64,000 nucleotides of DNA from Kytococcus sedentarius DSM 20547 (GCF_000023925.1 NC_013169.1:1116001-1180000), one strand, 5' to 3'. Shown: positions 33,976 through 43,861, numbered from the stretch's first letter. A program made the numbers and translations. Notes: generated by a model not told the origin, from the sequence alone.

Positions 33976-36081
33976 ATGAGTGCCCGCACCGTCATGGTCG
34001 CCTCCCCGGAGGGGAACACCGGCAAGTCCGCCATCGCCCTGTCGCTCGTGGAGGCGGCCGTCGCCACCGTCGAGCGGGTGGGCGTGTTCCGCCCCGTCGC
34101 CCGCGAGCAGGACCGGCAGAGCGACCCCATCCTGTCGGCCCTGCTGAGCCGCGCCGGGTCGAGCATCGACCCCGTCGATGCGGTGGGCGCCACCTACGAG
34201 GACGTCCACGCCGACGAGGACGAGGCGATGGCCCGCATCGTGAGCGCCTACCACCGGGTGGCCGAGCAGTCCGACCTGGTGATCGTGCTCGGGTCCGACT
34301 TCACCGACGTCACCGGGCCGACCGAGTTCTCCTTCAACGCCCGTGTGGCGGCCAACCTCTCCGCGCGGCTGGTGCTGGTGGTCCACGGGGACGGCCGCAC
34401 CGGGGAGCAGGTCCGCACGGTGGTGGAGATGTGCGTCCACGAGGCGCAGGCCCAGCACGCCTCGGTGCTCGGCGTGGTGTGCAACCGCGTCACCGGGGTG
34501 GACCCCGATGCGGTGACCCTCGCCCTGGAGGGGCTGGTCGCCCAGGACGGCACCGCGGTGCCGGTGCTGGCCACCATCGCCGACCTGCCCCTGCTGTCGG
34601 CCCCCACGGTGCGCGACGTCATGGGCGCGGTGGACGGGACGCAGCTGTGGGGCGACGAGGCCGCGCTGGACCGCGAGGTAGAGGACATCCTGGTGGGCGG
34701 GATGAACCCCGAACACATCCTGGAGCGGTTGTCCGACGGGCAGCTGTGCATCGCGGCGAGCGACCGGGTCGAGATCCTGCTCACGCTGATCGCCGCGCAC
34801 ACCTCCGACCGGCTGCCCACGCTCAGCGGGGTGGTGCTCAACGGCGGCTTCGAGCTGGGGGAGCGGGTGCGTGAGCTGGTGGACGGGTTGAACCTGCGCC
34901 TGCCCGTCATCGAGACGGCCGGCCACACCTACGAGACCGCACGCGCCGCGGCCTCGGTGCGGGGTCTGCTGGGGCAGGGGAGCGGTCGCAAGACCACCGC
35001 GGCCCTGGCCCACGTGGGCGCCCGCCTCGATGCCCGGGCCGTGCTGGAACAGCTCGACGTCCGGCCGACCACGGTGGTGACCCCGCTGATGTTCCAGCAC
35101 CAGCTGGTGGAGCGGGCCGCCCAGCACCGCCGCCACATCGTGCTGCCCGAGGGGTCGGACGACCGCATCCTGCGCGCCGCGGGCCGGGTGCTGACGCGGG
35201 ACCTGGTGGACCTGACCATCCTCGGGGAGGTGGGGGCCCTGCAGCGGCGCGCCCAGGAGCTGGGGGTGGACCTCTCCGGTGCCACCCTGCGCGACCCCGC
35301 GGACGACCCCGATGCCGAGCGGCTCGCGGAGCTGTACACCGACCTGCGACGGCACAAGGGCATGACGCTGGAGACCGCCCGCACCGTGGTCACCGACGCC
35401 AACCACTTCGGCACCCTGCTGGTCCGCGACGGGCAGTGCGACGGCATGGTCAGCGGCGCGGCCCACACGACCGCGGACACCATTCGCCCGGCATTCCAGG
35501 TCATCGGCACCGCCGAGGGCAGCAACGAGGTCTCCAGCGCCTTCCTGATGTGCTTGGCCGACCGCGTCCTGGTGTTCGCCGACTGCGCGGTGATCCCGGA
35601 GCCCACGAGCGAGGAGCTCGCCGGCATCGCCGTGGCCAGCGCAGCCACGGCGCACGCCTTCGGCATCGAGCCCCGGGTGGCCATGCTCAGCTACTCCACC
35701 GGCGAGTCCGGCTCCGGCCGTGAGGTGGAGAAGGTGCGGGAGGCCACGGACCTGGTGCGCGAGGCCGCACCGGACCTGCCGGTGGCCGGCCCCATCCAGT
35801 ACGACGCGGCCGTGGAGCCCTCCGTGGCCGCCTCCAAGATGCCCGACTCGCCGGTCGCGGGCCGGGCCACGGTGCTGATCTTCCCGGACCTGAACACCGG
35901 CAACAACACCTACAAGGCCGTGCAGCGCATGGCCGGCGCCCTGGCCGTGGGGCCGCTGCTGCAGGGCCTGGCCCGGCCGGTGAACGACCTCTCGCGCGGG
36001 GCGCTGGAGGACGACATCGTGAACACCATCCTCATGACGGCCGTGCAGGCGGCCTCCGACGACGCAGGGAGCACCTCGTGA
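33976..36081 (+). CDS. pta: Phosphate acetyltransferase (long, DRTGG-containing form)
   Basis: Pta interconverts acetyl-CoA and acetyl phosphate. The 701-aa protein is the long form: N-terminal dethiobiotin-synthase-like P-loop domain (VMVASPEGNTGKSAIALSL), a central DRTGG-type regulatory region, and the C-terminal catalytic PTA domain from about residue 375 (HIVLPEGSDDRILRAA, LLVRDGQCDGMVSGAAHTTADT, MLSYSTGESGSG, VLIFPDLNTGNNTYKAVQ). ATG lies next to a divergent promoter region. Its stop overlaps the ackA GTG by 4 bp, so the two are coupled. Confidence 0.96.
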   Translation: MSARTVMVASPEGNTGKSAIALSLVEAAVATVERVGVFRPVAREQDRQSDPILSALLSRAGSSIDPVDAVGATYEDVHADEDEAMARIVSAYHRVAEQSDLVIVLGSDFTDVTGPTEFSFNARVAANLSARLVLVVHGDGRTGEQVRTVVEMCVHEAQAQHASVLGVVCNRVTGVDPDAVTLALEGLVAQDGTAVPVLATIADLPLLSAPTVRDVMGAVDGTQLWGDEAALDREVEDILVGGMNPEHILERLSDGQLCIAASDRVEILLTLIAAHTSDRLPTLSGVVLNGGFELGERVRELVDGLNLRLPVIETAGHTYETARAAASVRGLLGQGSGRKTTAALAHVGARLDARAVLEQLDVRPTTVVTPLMFQHQLVERAAQHRRHIVLPEGSDDRILRAAGRVLTRDLVDLTILGEVGALQRRAQELGVDLSGATLRDPADDPDAERLAELYTDLRRHKGMTLETARTVVTDANHFGTLLVRDGQCDGMVSGAAHTTADTIRPAFQVIGTAEGSNEVSSAFLMCLADRVLVFADCAVIPEPTSEELAGIAVASAATAHAFGIEPRVAMLSYSTGESGSGREVEKVREATDLVREAAPDLPVAGPIQYDAAVEPSVAASKMPDSPVAGRATVLIFPDLNTGNNTYKAVQRMAGALAVGPLLQGLARPVNDLSRGALEDDIVNTILMTAVQAASDDAGSTS

Positions 36082-37265
36082 GCGCACTGGTCATCAACGC
36101 CGGGTCCTCCTCGGTGAAGTTTCAGGTGGTCGACCCGGCCACGGGTGCAGTGCGCGCCAAGGGGCTGGCAGAGCGCATCGGCGAGACCGAGGGCGCGGCC
36201 ACCATCGAGCAGGAGGGCCAGGGCGAGCAGAGCACCAGCCAACCGTTCGCCGATCACCGTGCGGCCCTGGCGTGGGTGCTGGACCAGCTGGGCGGGGCGG
36301 GGTTGCTCGCGGACGTGGAGGTGGTGGGCCACCGCACCGTCCACGGTGGCCGCCGCTTCGACCGCCCGGTGGTGCTGGACGACGAGACCCTGGCCGTCCT
36401 GCGGGAGCTCTCGCCGCTGGCGCCCCTGCACAACCCGGCCAACATCGAGGGCATCGAGGCCGCTCGAGAGCAGCTCCCCGAGGTCCCGCACGTGAGTGTG
36501 TTCGACACCGGCTTCTTCGCCGAGCTGCCTCCCGAGGTGCGCACCTACGCCATCGACACCGAGGTGGCCCAGGAGTACGCCGTGCAGCGCTACGGCTTCC
36601 ACGGCGCCAGCCACGCCTATGTCTCGCAGCGCGCCGCCGAGGACCTCGGGCGCGACCCGGCCGAGCTGAAGGTGATCGTGCTCCACCTGGGCAACGGCGC
36701 GTCGGCCGCCGCCGTCGACGGCGGACGCCCGGTGGACTGCTCGATGGGGATGACCCCGCTGGAGGGACTCGTGATGGGCACCCGCCCCGGTGACATCGAC
36801 CCCGGGGTCCTGCTCCACCTGCTGCGCCACGGCCTGGACGCCGACGAGCTGGACGACCTGCTCAACCGGCGCAGCGGGCTCAAGGGGCTCACGGGCACCA
36901 ACGACATGCGGGAGGTCCGCGCGGCCGCCACGGCCGGCGACGAGCGGGCCCGGCTGGCGCTCGACGTGAGCATCCACCGCATCGTGCGCTACGTGGGTGC
37001 CTTCCACGCGGTGATGGGGGGCCTGGACGCCTTGGTCTTCACCGCGGGGGTGGGCGAGAACAACGTCGAGCTGCGGGCCGAGGTGTGCGAGCGGCTGGCC
37101 GTCCTGGGCATCCGCCTCGATGCGGGGCGCAACACCTCGGTGCCCCGCGGCCGGCCGGGGTCCACGGTGGTCTCGGGCGACGACTCGCAGGTGGCGGTCC
37201 TGGTGACCCCCACCAACGAGGAGCTGTACATCGCTCGCGCCGCGGCAGCGACGGTGACACCCTGA
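36078..37265 (+). CDS. ackA: Acetate kinase
   Basis: AckA transfers phosphate between acetyl phosphate and ADP, completing acetate overflow or uptake with Pta. The 395-aa ASKHA-fold protein has ALVINAGSSSVKFQVV, VVGHRTVHGG, FDTGFFAELP, YGFHGASHAYVS, VIVLHLGNGASAAAV, SMGMTPLEGLVMGTRPGDID and FTAGVGENN. GTG start overlaps pta (GTGA). Four bases separate it from the following aldehyde dehydrogenase. Confidence 0.97.
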   Translation: MSALVINAGSSSVKFQVVDPATGAVRAKGLAERIGETEGAATIEQEGQGEQSTSQPFADHRAALAWVLDQLGGAGLLADVEVVGHRTVHGGRRFDRPVVLDDETLAVLRELSPLAPLHNPANIEGIEAAREQLPEVPHVSVFDTGFFAELPPEVRTYAIDTEVAQEYAVQRYGFHGASHAYVSQRAAEDLGRDPAELKVIVLHLGNGASAAAVDGGRPVDCSMGMTPLEGLVMGTRPGDIDPGVLLHLLRHGLDADELDDLLNRRSGLKGLTGTNDMREVRAAATAGDERARLALDVSIHRIVRYVGAFHAVMGGLDALVFTAGVGENNVELRAEVCERLAVLGIRLDAGRNTSVPRGRPGSTVVSGDDSQVAVLVTPTNEELYIARAAAATVTP

Positions 37266-37269
37266 GGGC

Positions 37270-38772
37270 ATGACCACGCACAGTGACCTGAGGAAGCAGA
37301 TCGACGACCTCGTCCCGGCGGAGGCGACCGGGTTGTTCGTGGGGGGACAGTGGCGCGATGCCTCCGGGGGCGGGTACTTCGCGGTGACCGACCCCAGCGA
37401 CGGGGAGACCCTCCGCGAGGTCGCCGACGCCGCGGAGGAGGACGGCGTGGCGGCCCTCGATGCGGCCGTGGCCGTCCAGTCCGACTGGGCCGCCACCCCG
37501 CCCCGGGAGCGCTCGGACATCCTGCGCCGCGCCTTCGACCTGCTCATCGAGCGGACCGAGGAGCTCGCGGCGCTGATGACCCTCGAGATGGGCAAGTCGC
37601 TCGAGGAGTCGCGCGGCGAGGTCGCCTACGGCGCGGAGTTCCTGCGCTGGTTCTCCGAGGAGGCCGTGCGCCTCGAGGGCCGCATGGTGCCGGCCCCCGC
37701 CGGGGGGTCCACCATCCTCACCCGGCGCAAGCCGGTGGGTCCCGTGCTGGCGATCACCCCGTGGAACTTCCCGCTGGCCATGGCCACGCGCAAGGTCGGC
37801 CCCGCGCTCGCCGCCGGGTGCACCGTGGTGCTCAAGCCCGCGTCGGCCACGCCGCTGACCTCGATGGCGCTGATGGAGGTGCTGCGCGAGGCCGGGGTGC
37901 CCGACGGGGTGGTCAACTGCGTCACCACCACCAACACCTCCGAGGTGATGGGGCGCCTCATCTCCGACGACCGCCTGCGCAAGCTCACCTTCACCGGCTC
38001 CACCCCGGTCGGCCGGGCCCTGCAGGGCCAGGCGGCCGAGACCCTGCTGCGCACGTCCATGGAGCTCGGCGGCAACGCACCCTTCGTGGTGCTGGCCGAC
38101 GCTGACCTGGAGCAGGCGGTCGAGGGGGCGATGGCCGCGAAGTTCCGGAACATCGGTCAGGCCTGCACGGCCGCCAACCGGTTCATCGTCGTGCGTGAGG
38201 TGGCCGAGGAGTTCGCCACCCGCTTCGCCGCGGCGGCCGCCGAGCGGTCGGTCGGGCGCGGCGGTGACGAGGGCGCGGACCTGGGCCCCCTCATCGACGC
38301 CGACGGGCTCGGCAAGGTGACCGAGCTGGTGGCGGACGCGCTCGACCAAGGTGCCACCGTCCTGGCCGGTGGCCCGCAAGCCTGCCAGGAGCTGCGGACG
38401 GGCCTCCCCGAGGGCGGTTCCTGGTACCCGCCGACCGTCCTGGGGGACGTGCCGGCCGGGGCGCGCATCCTCTCCGAGGAGGTCTTCGGGCCGGTGGCGC
38501 CGATCCAGGTCGTCGACGGTGAGGCCGAGGCCCTGGCCGCTGCGAACGACACCGAGTTCGGGCTGGTGGGCTTCGTCTACTCCCGCGACGTCTCGCGGCT
38601 CATGGCCTTCGCCGAGCGGATGCAGACCGGCATGGTCGGCCTCAACATGGGCGTGGTCTCCCAACCGGCTGCGCCCTTCGGCGGGGTGAAGCAGTCCGGG
38701 CTCGGCCGGGAGGGTGGCCACGAGGGCGTGGAGGAGTACCTCGAGGTGCAGTACCTGGGCCTCGCGGACTGA
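37270..38772 (+). CDS. NAD(P)-dependent succinate-semialdehyde dehydrogenase (GabD-like)
   Basis: A 500-aa aldehyde dehydrogenase close to GabD. It has ITPWNFPLAMATRKVGPALAAG, FTGSTPVGRALQG, base Glu265 (MELGGNAPF) and nucleophile Cys299 (GQACTAANRF), plus EEVFGPVAPIQV and FGGVKQSGLGREGG near the C-terminus. Probable substrate is succinate semialdehyde from GABA, but glutarate semialdehyde or acetaldehyde are possible. Only 4 bp after ackA, so it is likely part of pta-ackA and may link aldehyde oxidation to that node. Distinct from the shorter ALDH at 11601. Confidence 0.92.
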   Translation: MTTHSDLRKQIDDLVPAEATGLFVGGQWRDASGGGYFAVTDPSDGETLREVADAAEEDGVAALDAAVAVQSDWAATPPRERSDILRRAFDLLIERTEELAALMTLEMGKSLEESRGEVAYGAEFLRWFSEEAVRLEGRMVPAPAGGSTILTRRKPVGPVLAITPWNFPLAMATRKVGPALAAGCTVVLKPASATPLTSMALMEVLREAGVPDGVVNCVTTTNTSEVMGRLISDDRLRKLTFTGSTPVGRALQGQAAETLLRTSMELGGNAPFVVLADADLEQAVEGAMAAKFRNIGQACTAANRFIVVREVAEEFATRFAAAAAERSVGRGGDEGADLGPLIDADGLGKVTELVADALDQGATVLAGGPQACQELRTGLPEGGSWYPPTVLGDVPAGARILSEEVFGPVAPIQVVDGEAEALAAANDTEFGLVGFVYSRDVSRLMAFAERMQTGMVGLNMGVVSQPAAPFGGVKQSGLGREGGHEGVEEYLEVQYLGLAD

Positions 38773-38898
38773 GCAGGCGCCGGGGCGGGCGCCGGAAGGC
38801 TCCCCCGCGCCGGTCCGCCCGGGTCAAGGCCGCCTGAGGACTCGGTGCGGATCGCCGGGGCAGCGGTCACGGGACCGCACCGGCGCGGCCGGACTCCC

Positions 38899-38904
38899 TA
38901 GCGT
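38899..38904 (+). promoter_or_regulatory. Candidate -10 box TAGCGT upstream of the lysozyme gene
   Basis: TANNNT hexamer about 60 bp before the lysozyme start. The 191-bp gap 38773-38963 contains GC-rich inverted repeats after the dehydrogenase but no gene. Confidence 0.35.
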
Positions 38905-38963
38905 GGACCCGACAGCACCGGGGGTCGCGGCCCGCCGGTGGACCCCTCCCTCCGGAGATGCTC

Positions 38964-39923
38964 ATGCGACACGCTTCCCCGACCCACCGCACTGCCCCGA
39001 CCCACCGCCCTGCCACCGCCCGGTCGCACCGCCGCCTCGGCGGAGCAACCGTGCTGGCAGCGGGCCTGCTCCTGCCCACCCTCGCCGCCGGGCCGGCACA
39101 GGCCCAGCCCGACAGCACGCCGCCGGCCCCTTCCGACCACGCGTCCGAGCAGGGCATCGACGGCCCCGGTGAGGCCACGATGGGGTGGAGCCTCCAGGAC
39201 GGGACCGGCCCCGCGGCCGGCGCCCCCGGCCAGCACCTCGGGCCGCTGGGCACCGGGACCGCGATCGACCCTGCCGTCGAGGCCGCCCACGGTCCCTACG
39301 GCATCGACACCAGCAGCCACACCACCGTGCAGGACTGGCAGTGGTTCTCCGCCGTGGGGGCGGAGTTCGCGTGGGTCAAGGCCACTGAGGGGGACTACTA
39401 CACCAGCCCCGTCTTCAGCGCGCAGTACACCGGCGCCACGGAGCAGCAGATGGTCCGTGGCGCCTACCACTTCGCCAACCCGGCGGAGTCCTCCGGCGCC
39501 CACCAGGCGGAGTTCTTCGTGGCGAACGGGGGTGGCTGGAGCGCGGACGGCCGCACCCTGCCGGGGGCGCTGGACATGGAGTACAACCCCTACGGCCCGG
39601 TCTGCTACGGGCTGGACCACGCGCAGATGGACGCCTGGATGCGCGACTTCGTCGGCCGCTACCAGCAGCTGACGGGCGTCAAGCCGGTCATCTACACCAA
39701 CGCTGACTGGTGGAACACCTGCGTGGGCCGGGCCGACTACTCCGACGTGCACCTCTGGCTGGCGCGCTACGACGCCACCCCCGGCACCGCACCGTGGTCG
39801 TGGTCGGACCACGGGGCCAGCCACACCGTCTGGCAGACCCGCCCGGTCACGGACAAGGGGTACGACGTGAACCGCTTCCACGGCGACCGCGCCGCGCTGC
39901 AGGAGCTCGCCGCCGGCCGCTGA
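38964..39923 (+). CDS. Secreted GH25 lysozyme
   Basis: A 319-aa exported muramidase of glycoside hydrolase family 25 that cleaves peptidoglycan glycan chains. The N-terminus has His/Arg/Thr-rich residues, then a signal peptide (VLAAGLLLPTLAAGPAQA), a disordered linker to about residue 105, and the GH25 domain: Asp115 (GIDTSSH), FAWVKATEG, GAYHFANP, Asp204/Glu206 (LDMEYN) and HLWLARYD. ATG 38964 has GGAG six bases upstream, which ATG 38958 lacks. An 18-bp tandem repeat encodes the THRTAPTHRPA stretch. It may remodel the cell's own wall or act on competitors. Confidence 0.91.
   Translation: MRHASPTHRTAPTHRPATARSHRRLGGATVLAAGLLLPTLAAGPAQAQPDSTPPAPSDHASEQGIDGPGEATMGWSLQDGTGPAAGAPGQHLGPLGTGTAIDPAVEAAHGPYGIDTSSHTTVQDWQWFSAVGAEFAWVKATEGDYYTSPVFSAQYTGATEQQMVRGAYHFANPAESSGAHQAEFFVANGGGWSADGRTLPGALDMEYNPYGPVCYGLDHAQMDAWMRDFVGRYQQLTGVKPVIYTNADWWNTCVGRADYSDVHLWLARYDATPGTAPWSWSDHGASHTVWQTRPVTDKGYDVNRFHGDRAALQELAAGR
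38981..39016 (+). repeat. Two 18-bp tandem repeats in the lysozyme leader
   Basis: GACCCACCGCACTGCCCC and GACCCACCGCCCTGCCAC, encoding the duplicated Thr-His-Arg segment before the signal peptide. Confidence 0.7.
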
Positions 39924-39948
39924 TGCCGGGGGGCGGCGGGTGCGGACG

Positions 39949-39954
39949 TACCCT
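39949..39954 (+). promoter_or_regulatory. -10 box TACCCT of dxr (leaderless)
   Basis: TANNNT hexamer ending seven bases before ATG 39962, 25 bp after the lysozyme stop. Confidence 0.55.
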
Positions 39955-39961
39955 GACGCCC

Positions 39962-41152
39962 ATGTCTGCACGTCGCGTCACCCTGCTGGGATCCACCGGT
40001 TCGATCGGCACCCAGGCGGTGGAGGTCATCCAGAAGCACCCCGACCGCTTCGTCGTGCACGGTCTCGCCGCCGGCGGCAGTGACCTGGGGCTGTTCGCCC
40101 GGCAGGTGGTCGCCCTGCGGCCCGAGGCGGTCGCGCTGGCCCGCGGCAGCCAGGACGAATTGCGCGCGGCCCTGGACGCCGTGCCCGGCGGCGCGGACGC
40201 ACGCCCCCGCATCCTGACCGGCCCCGAGGCGGCCGCCGAGCTCGCGGCCGACCCGGTCGACGTGGTGCTCAACGGCATCACCGGCTCCATCGGCCTGCGG
40301 CCCACGCTGGCCGCCCTGGCGGCGGGCAGCACCCTGGCGCTGGCCAACAAGGAGTCGTTGATCGTCGGGGGCCCGCTGGTGAAGGCAGCCCTCCAGCGTC
40401 CCGACCAGATCGTGCCGGTGGACTCCGAGCACGCCGCCATCGCCCAGTGCCTGCCCAGCGGCCGCCGGGAGGAGGTCCGCCGGCTGGTGATCACGGCCTC
40501 CGGGGGCCCCTTCCGCGGCCGCAGCCGCGCCGAGCTCGCCGCGGTGACGCCCGAGCAGGCCCTGGCCCACCCGAACTTCGCGATGGGGCGCGTGGTCACC
40601 ACGAACTCGGCCACCCTGGTCAACAAGGGGCTGGAGGTCATCGAGGCCCACCTGTTGTTCGACGTGCCCTTCGACGACATCCAGGTGGTGGTCCACCCAC
40701 AGCAGCAGATCCACTCGATGGTCGAGTTCCGCGACGGCTCCACCATCGCCCAGATCGGACCGCCCCGGATGCTGGTGCCCATCGCCCTGGGTCTGTCCTG
40801 GCCCGAGCGCCTGGCCGAGGTCGACGAGCCCACCGACTGGACCCGCGCGCAGTCCTGGCAGTTCGAGCCCCTCGATGCGGTGGCCTTCCCGGCGGTCGAC
40901 CTCGCGGTCCACGTGGGGCGGCTGGGCGGCACCGCCCCGGCGGTCTACAACGCGGCCAACGAGGAGTGCGTCGACGCCTTCCACGACGGCCGCATCGCCT
41001 TCACCGACATCACCGACACCGTGGCCGCCGTGGTCGAGCAGCTCGGGAGCGGGGGAGAGGACGGCTCCCTGCGTCTGGAGGACGTGCTGAGCGCCGAGGA
41101 CGAGGCACGGGCGGCCGCACACCGCCTCATCGAGGCTGCGGGATGCCGCTGA
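39962..41152 (+). CDS. dxr: 1-deoxy-D-xylulose 5-phosphate reductoisomerase
   Basis: Dxr converts DXP to MEP, the committed step of isoprenoid synthesis. The 396-aa protein has the NADPH motif VTLLGSTGSIGTQAVEVI, ALANKESLIVGG, PVDSEHAAIAQCL, ITASGGPFRG, LAHPNFAMG, TNSATLVNKGLEVIEAHLLF, VVHPQQQIHSMVEF and YNAANEECVDAF. Start set by the leaderless box and homology. The stop overlaps the site-2 protease gene. With ispG downstream this is the standard dxr-rip-ispG arrangement. Confidence 0.97.
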   Translation: MSARRVTLLGSTGSIGTQAVEVIQKHPDRFVVHGLAAGGSDLGLFARQVVALRPEAVALARGSQDELRAALDAVPGGADARPRILTGPEAAAELAADPVDVVLNGITGSIGLRPTLAALAAGSTLALANKESLIVGGPLVKAALQRPDQIVPVDSEHAAIAQCLPSGRREEVRRLVITASGGPFRGRSRAELAAVTPEQALAHPNFAMGRVVTTNSATLVNKGLEVIEAHLLFDVPFDDIQVVVHPQQQIHSMVEFRDGSTIAQIGPPRMLVPIALGLSWPERLAEVDEPTDWTRAQSWQFEPLDAVAFPAVDLAVHVGRLGGTAPAVYNAANEECVDAFHDGRIAFTDITDTVAAVVEQLGSGGEDGSLRLEDVLSAEDEARAAAHRLIEAAGCR

Positions 41153-42471
41153 TGCTGTACCTGCTGGGGGTGCTGGTCGTCTTCCTGGGCATCTGCGTCT
41201 CCATCGCGCTGCACGAGATCGGCCACCTCGTCCCGGCCAAGGCCTCGAGGGTCAAGGTCACCCAGTACATGGTGGGCTTCGGGCCGACCATCTGGTCCAC
41301 CCGCCGCGGGGAGACCGAGTACGGCCTCAAGGCGATCCCGCTGGGCGGCTACATCCGCATGATCGGCATGCTGCCGCCGCGGCGGGAGGACCCCGCCGGC
41401 ACGGTGCGCTCGACCTCGACCGGCTTCCTGGACCAGATGTCCGAGGACGCCCGCCACGCGGCGATGGAGGAGGTCGGGCCGCAGGACGCCGACCGCGTCT
41501 TCTACAAGCTGCCGGTGTGGCGCAAGGTCATGATCATGCTCGGCGGCCCGCTGATGAACTTGCTCATCGCGGTGGTGCTGATCACCGGCCTGCTGACCCT
41601 GCACGGCACCGCGCAGCCGACCACCACGCTGTCCACGATCGTCCAGTGCGCCCCGGCGGACCCGGCCGCCACCGAGTGCGGCCCGCAGGACGAGCCCAGC
41701 CCCGCGGCCGCCGCCGGCCTGGAGCCCGGGGACCGGGTGCTCAGCGCCTCCGGGGTGGCCGTCACCAGCTGGGCCCAGCTCACCGACGCCATCCGCGCCA
41801 GCGCGGGGCAGGAACTGCCACTGGTGGTGCAGCGCGACGGTCGGCAGCTGGAGCTCACGGCCCACCCGGTGCTGCGGGAGCGCCCCGTGGTGCAGGACGG
41901 CCAGGTGCTCGAGCGCGACGGTCGCCCCGTGCTGAAGGAGGTCGGGTACCTGGGGGCGTCGCCCGCATCGGAGCAGGTTCGCCAGCCCGTCAGCGAGGTG
42001 CCGGCGGTGGTGGGCGACGGGCTGTACCGCACCGCATCGGTGGTACTGACGATTCCGGCGCGGCTGTGGGACGTCGGCCAGACGGTGCTCGGCCTGGAGG
42101 AGCGGGACCCCAACGGGCCCATGTCCGTCGTCGGCGTCGGGCGGGTGGCCGGCGAGGTCACCTCCAGCCAGGAGATCGGCCTGGACTGGGGCGAGCGGGT
42201 CGCGTTCTGGACCAGCCTGGTGGCCAGCCTCAACCTGGCCCTGTTCGTGTTCAACCTCGTGCCGCTGCTGCCGCTCGACGGGGGGCACGTCGCCGGCGCG
42301 CTGTGGGAGGGGGCCAGGAGGGCCTGGGCGCGCCTGCGGGGCCTCCCGGACCCGGGGCACGTGGACGTGGCGCGGATGATGCCGCTGGCCACCGGCATGG
42401 CCGTGGTGCTGCTCGGCATGGGGCTGTTGCTCATCTACGCCGACATCGTGGCGCCGGTGCGGCTGGGGTGA
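41143..42471 (+). CDS. rseP: Site-2 intramembrane metalloprotease (RseP/Rip1 type, M50)
   Basis: A 442-aa M50B protease that cuts anti-sigma factors or other membrane substrates. The first helix carries the zinc motif HEIGH (His24-Glu25-His28). A cytoplasmic segment ([16 protein letters not shown]) follows, then a second helix, a PDZ domain (about 180-250; [16 protein letters not shown]) and a C-terminal zinc ligand region [19 protein letters not shown]. An insertion of about 40 residues sits before [19 protein letters not shown] 41143 has GAGG seven bases upstream; ATG 41152, overlapping dxr as TGATG, is the alternative. Homologous to Mycobacterium Rip1. Confidence 0.95.
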   Translation: MPLMLYLLGVLVVFLGICVSIALHEIGHLVPAKASRVKVTQYMVGFGPTIWSTRRGETEYGLKAIPLGGYIRMIGMLPPRREDPAGTVRSTSTGFLDQMSEDARHAAMEEVGPQDADRVFYKLPVWRKVMIMLGGPLMNLLIAVVLITGLLTLHGTAQPTTTLSTIVQCAPADPAATECGPQDEPSPAAAAGLEPGDRVLSASGVAVTSWAQLTDAIRASAGQELPLVVQRDGRQLELTAHPVLRERPVVQDGQVLERDGRPVLKEVGYLGASPASEQVRQPVSEVPAVVGDGLYRTASVVLTIPARLWDVGQTVLGLEERDPNGPMSVVGVGRVAGEVTSSQEIGLDWGERVAFWTSLVASLNLALFVFNLVPLLPLDGGHVAGALWEGARRAWARLRGLPDPGHVDVARMMPLATGMAVVLLGMGLLLIYADIVAPVRLG

Positions 42472-42526
42472 CCCACTCCACCCAGCGGAACCCGGGGTGC
42501 GTGGGTGCGCGCGGGCAGATCCTTGC

Positions 42527-42532
42527 GATACT
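42527..42532 (+). promoter_or_regulatory. -10 box GATACT of ispG (leaderless)
   Basis: GATACT ends six bases before ATG 42539. It lies in the 67-bp gap after rseP. Confidence 0.5.
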
Positions 42533-42538
42533 GGGCGC

Positions 42539-43696
42539 ATGACTGTTTCGCTGGGAATGCCCGCACCTGTCCCGCAGACCGTGGCGCCGCGCCGAAAGAG
42601 TCGCAAGATCAAGGTCGGCAGCACCTTCGTGGGTGGCGACGCGCCGGTCACCGTGCAGACGATGACCACCACCAAGACCTCCGACATCAACGGCACCCTG
42701 CAGCAGATCGCCGAGCTGACCGCGGCCGGCTGCGACATCGTGCGCGTGGCCTGCCCCACCCAGGACGATGCGGACGCGCTGCCGATCATCGCGCGCAAGT
42801 CGCAGATCCCGGTGATCGCCGACATCCACTTCCAGCCCAAGTACGTGTTCGCCGCCATCGATGCGGGGTGCGCCGCGGTGCGCGTGAACCCGGGCAACAT
42901 CCGCAAGTTCGACGACCAGGTGGGCGCGATCTCCCGGGCCGCCAAGGACGCCGGCGTCTCGCTGCGGATCGGTGTGAACGCCGGCTCGCTCGACCAGCGC
43001 CTGTACGACAAGTACGGCAAGCCCACCGCCGAGGCCCTGGTGGAGTCGGCCGTGTGGGAGGCCAGCCTCTTCGAGGAGCACGACTTCCATGACTTCAAGA
43101 TCTCGGTCAAGCACAACGACCCGGTGGTCATGATCCGGGCCTACGAGATGCTCGCCGAGCGCGGTGACTGGCCCCTGCACCTGGGCGTGACCGAGGCCGG
43201 TCCGGCCTTCCAGGGCACCATCAAGTCGGCCACCGCCTTCGGGGCGCTGCTCGCCAAGGGCATCGGCGACACCATCCGCGTGAGCCTCTCGGCCCCGCCG
43301 GTGGAGGAGGTGAAGGTCGGCACCCAGATCCTGCAGGCGCTGAACCTGCGCCCCCGCAAGCTCGAGATCGTCTCCTGCCCCTCCTGTGGGCGTGCGCAGG
43401 TGGACGTCTACAAGCTGGCCGATGAGGTGACCGCCGGTCTGGAGGGCATGACCGTGCCGCTGCGGGTGGCCGTGATGGGCTGCGTCGTGAACGGTCCGGG
43501 CGAGGCCCGCGAGGCCGACCTGGGCGTGGCCTCGGGCAACGGCAAGGGTCAGATCTTCGTCAAGGGCGAGGTCATCAAGACCGTGCCGGAGAGCCAGATC
43601 GTCGAGACCCTCATCGAGGAGGCGATGCGGATCGCCGAGGACATGGGCGAACCCGTCGACGGCGTGGAGGGGCAGCCCACCGTCAGCGTCGGCTGA
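42539..43696 (+). CDS. ispG: 4-hydroxy-3-methylbut-2-enyl diphosphate synthase (flavodoxin)
   Basis: IspG (GcpE) reduces MEcPP to HMBPP using a [4Fe-4S] cluster. The 385-aa short-form protein has [21 protein letters not shown], the TIM-barrel motifs [19 protein letters not shown] and RVNPGNIR, and C-terminal cluster Cys residues in SCPSCGRAQ and [10 protein letters not shown]. Start from the leaderless box; a GTG 42 bp upstream would add unrelated residues. Confidence 0.97.
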   Translation: MTVSLGMPAPVPQTVAPRRKSRKIKVGSTFVGGDAPVTVQTMTTTKTSDINGTLQQIAELTAAGCDIVRVACPTQDDADALPIIARKSQIPVIADIHFQPKYVFAAIDAGCAAVRVNPGNIRKFDDQVGAISRAAKDAGVSLRIGVNAGSLDQRLYDKYGKPTAEALVESAVWEASLFEEHDFHDFKISVKHNDPVVMIRAYEMLAERGDWPLHLGVTEAGPAFQGTIKSATAFGALLAKGIGDTIRVSLSAPPVEEVKVGTQILQALNLRPRKLEIVSCPSCGRAQVDVYKLADEVTAGLEGMTVPLRVAVMGCVVNGPGEAREADLGVASGNGKGQIFVKGEVIKTVPESQIVETLIEEAMRIAEDMGEPVDGVEGQPTVSVG

Positions 43697-43720
43697 ACAG
43701 GGCCCACCGCGCCGTCACCG

Positions 43721-43849
43721 TCAGAACAGGGCGAGACCGGCGTTCAGCAGGAGTGTGAGCACCACCGAGGCGACGATCGAGAAGAGGATCATCGCGAGGC
43801 AGCCGGGGCCGCCGCCGACCGGGCGGACTTCCGTGTTTCCGATGCGCAT
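43721..43849 (-). CDS. Conserved 42-aa membrane micro-protein
   Basis: A short frame MRIGNTEVRPVGGGPGCLAM followed by a single hydrophobic helix (ILFSIVASVVLTLLLNAGLAL). TACTGT on the reverse strand ends six bases before this ATG, matching the leaderless promoters of known genes here and supporting translation. I recall similar small proteins (GNTEVRPVGG then a membrane helix) in other actinobacteria, but no function. A longer frame from 43942 lacks promoter or homology support. Convergent to ispG, 24 bp apart. It is possibly a regulator of a membrane complex. Confidence 0.65.
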   Translation of the reverse strand: MRIGNTEVRPVGGGPGCLAMILFSIVASVVLTLLLNAGLALF

Positions 43850-43855
43850 GCCCCG

Positions 43856-43861
43856 ACAGTA
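43856..43861 (-). promoter_or_regulatory. -10 box TACTGT of the micro-protein (leaderless)
   Basis: TANNNT on the reverse strand with a six-base spacer to the ATG at 43849. Confidence 0.5.

Noticed and set aside
31321-36087. A reverse-strand open frame of about 1588 codons
   Set aside because: It lies antisense to rlmN and pta and over the LOG gene in a different frame, with no recognisable domain.
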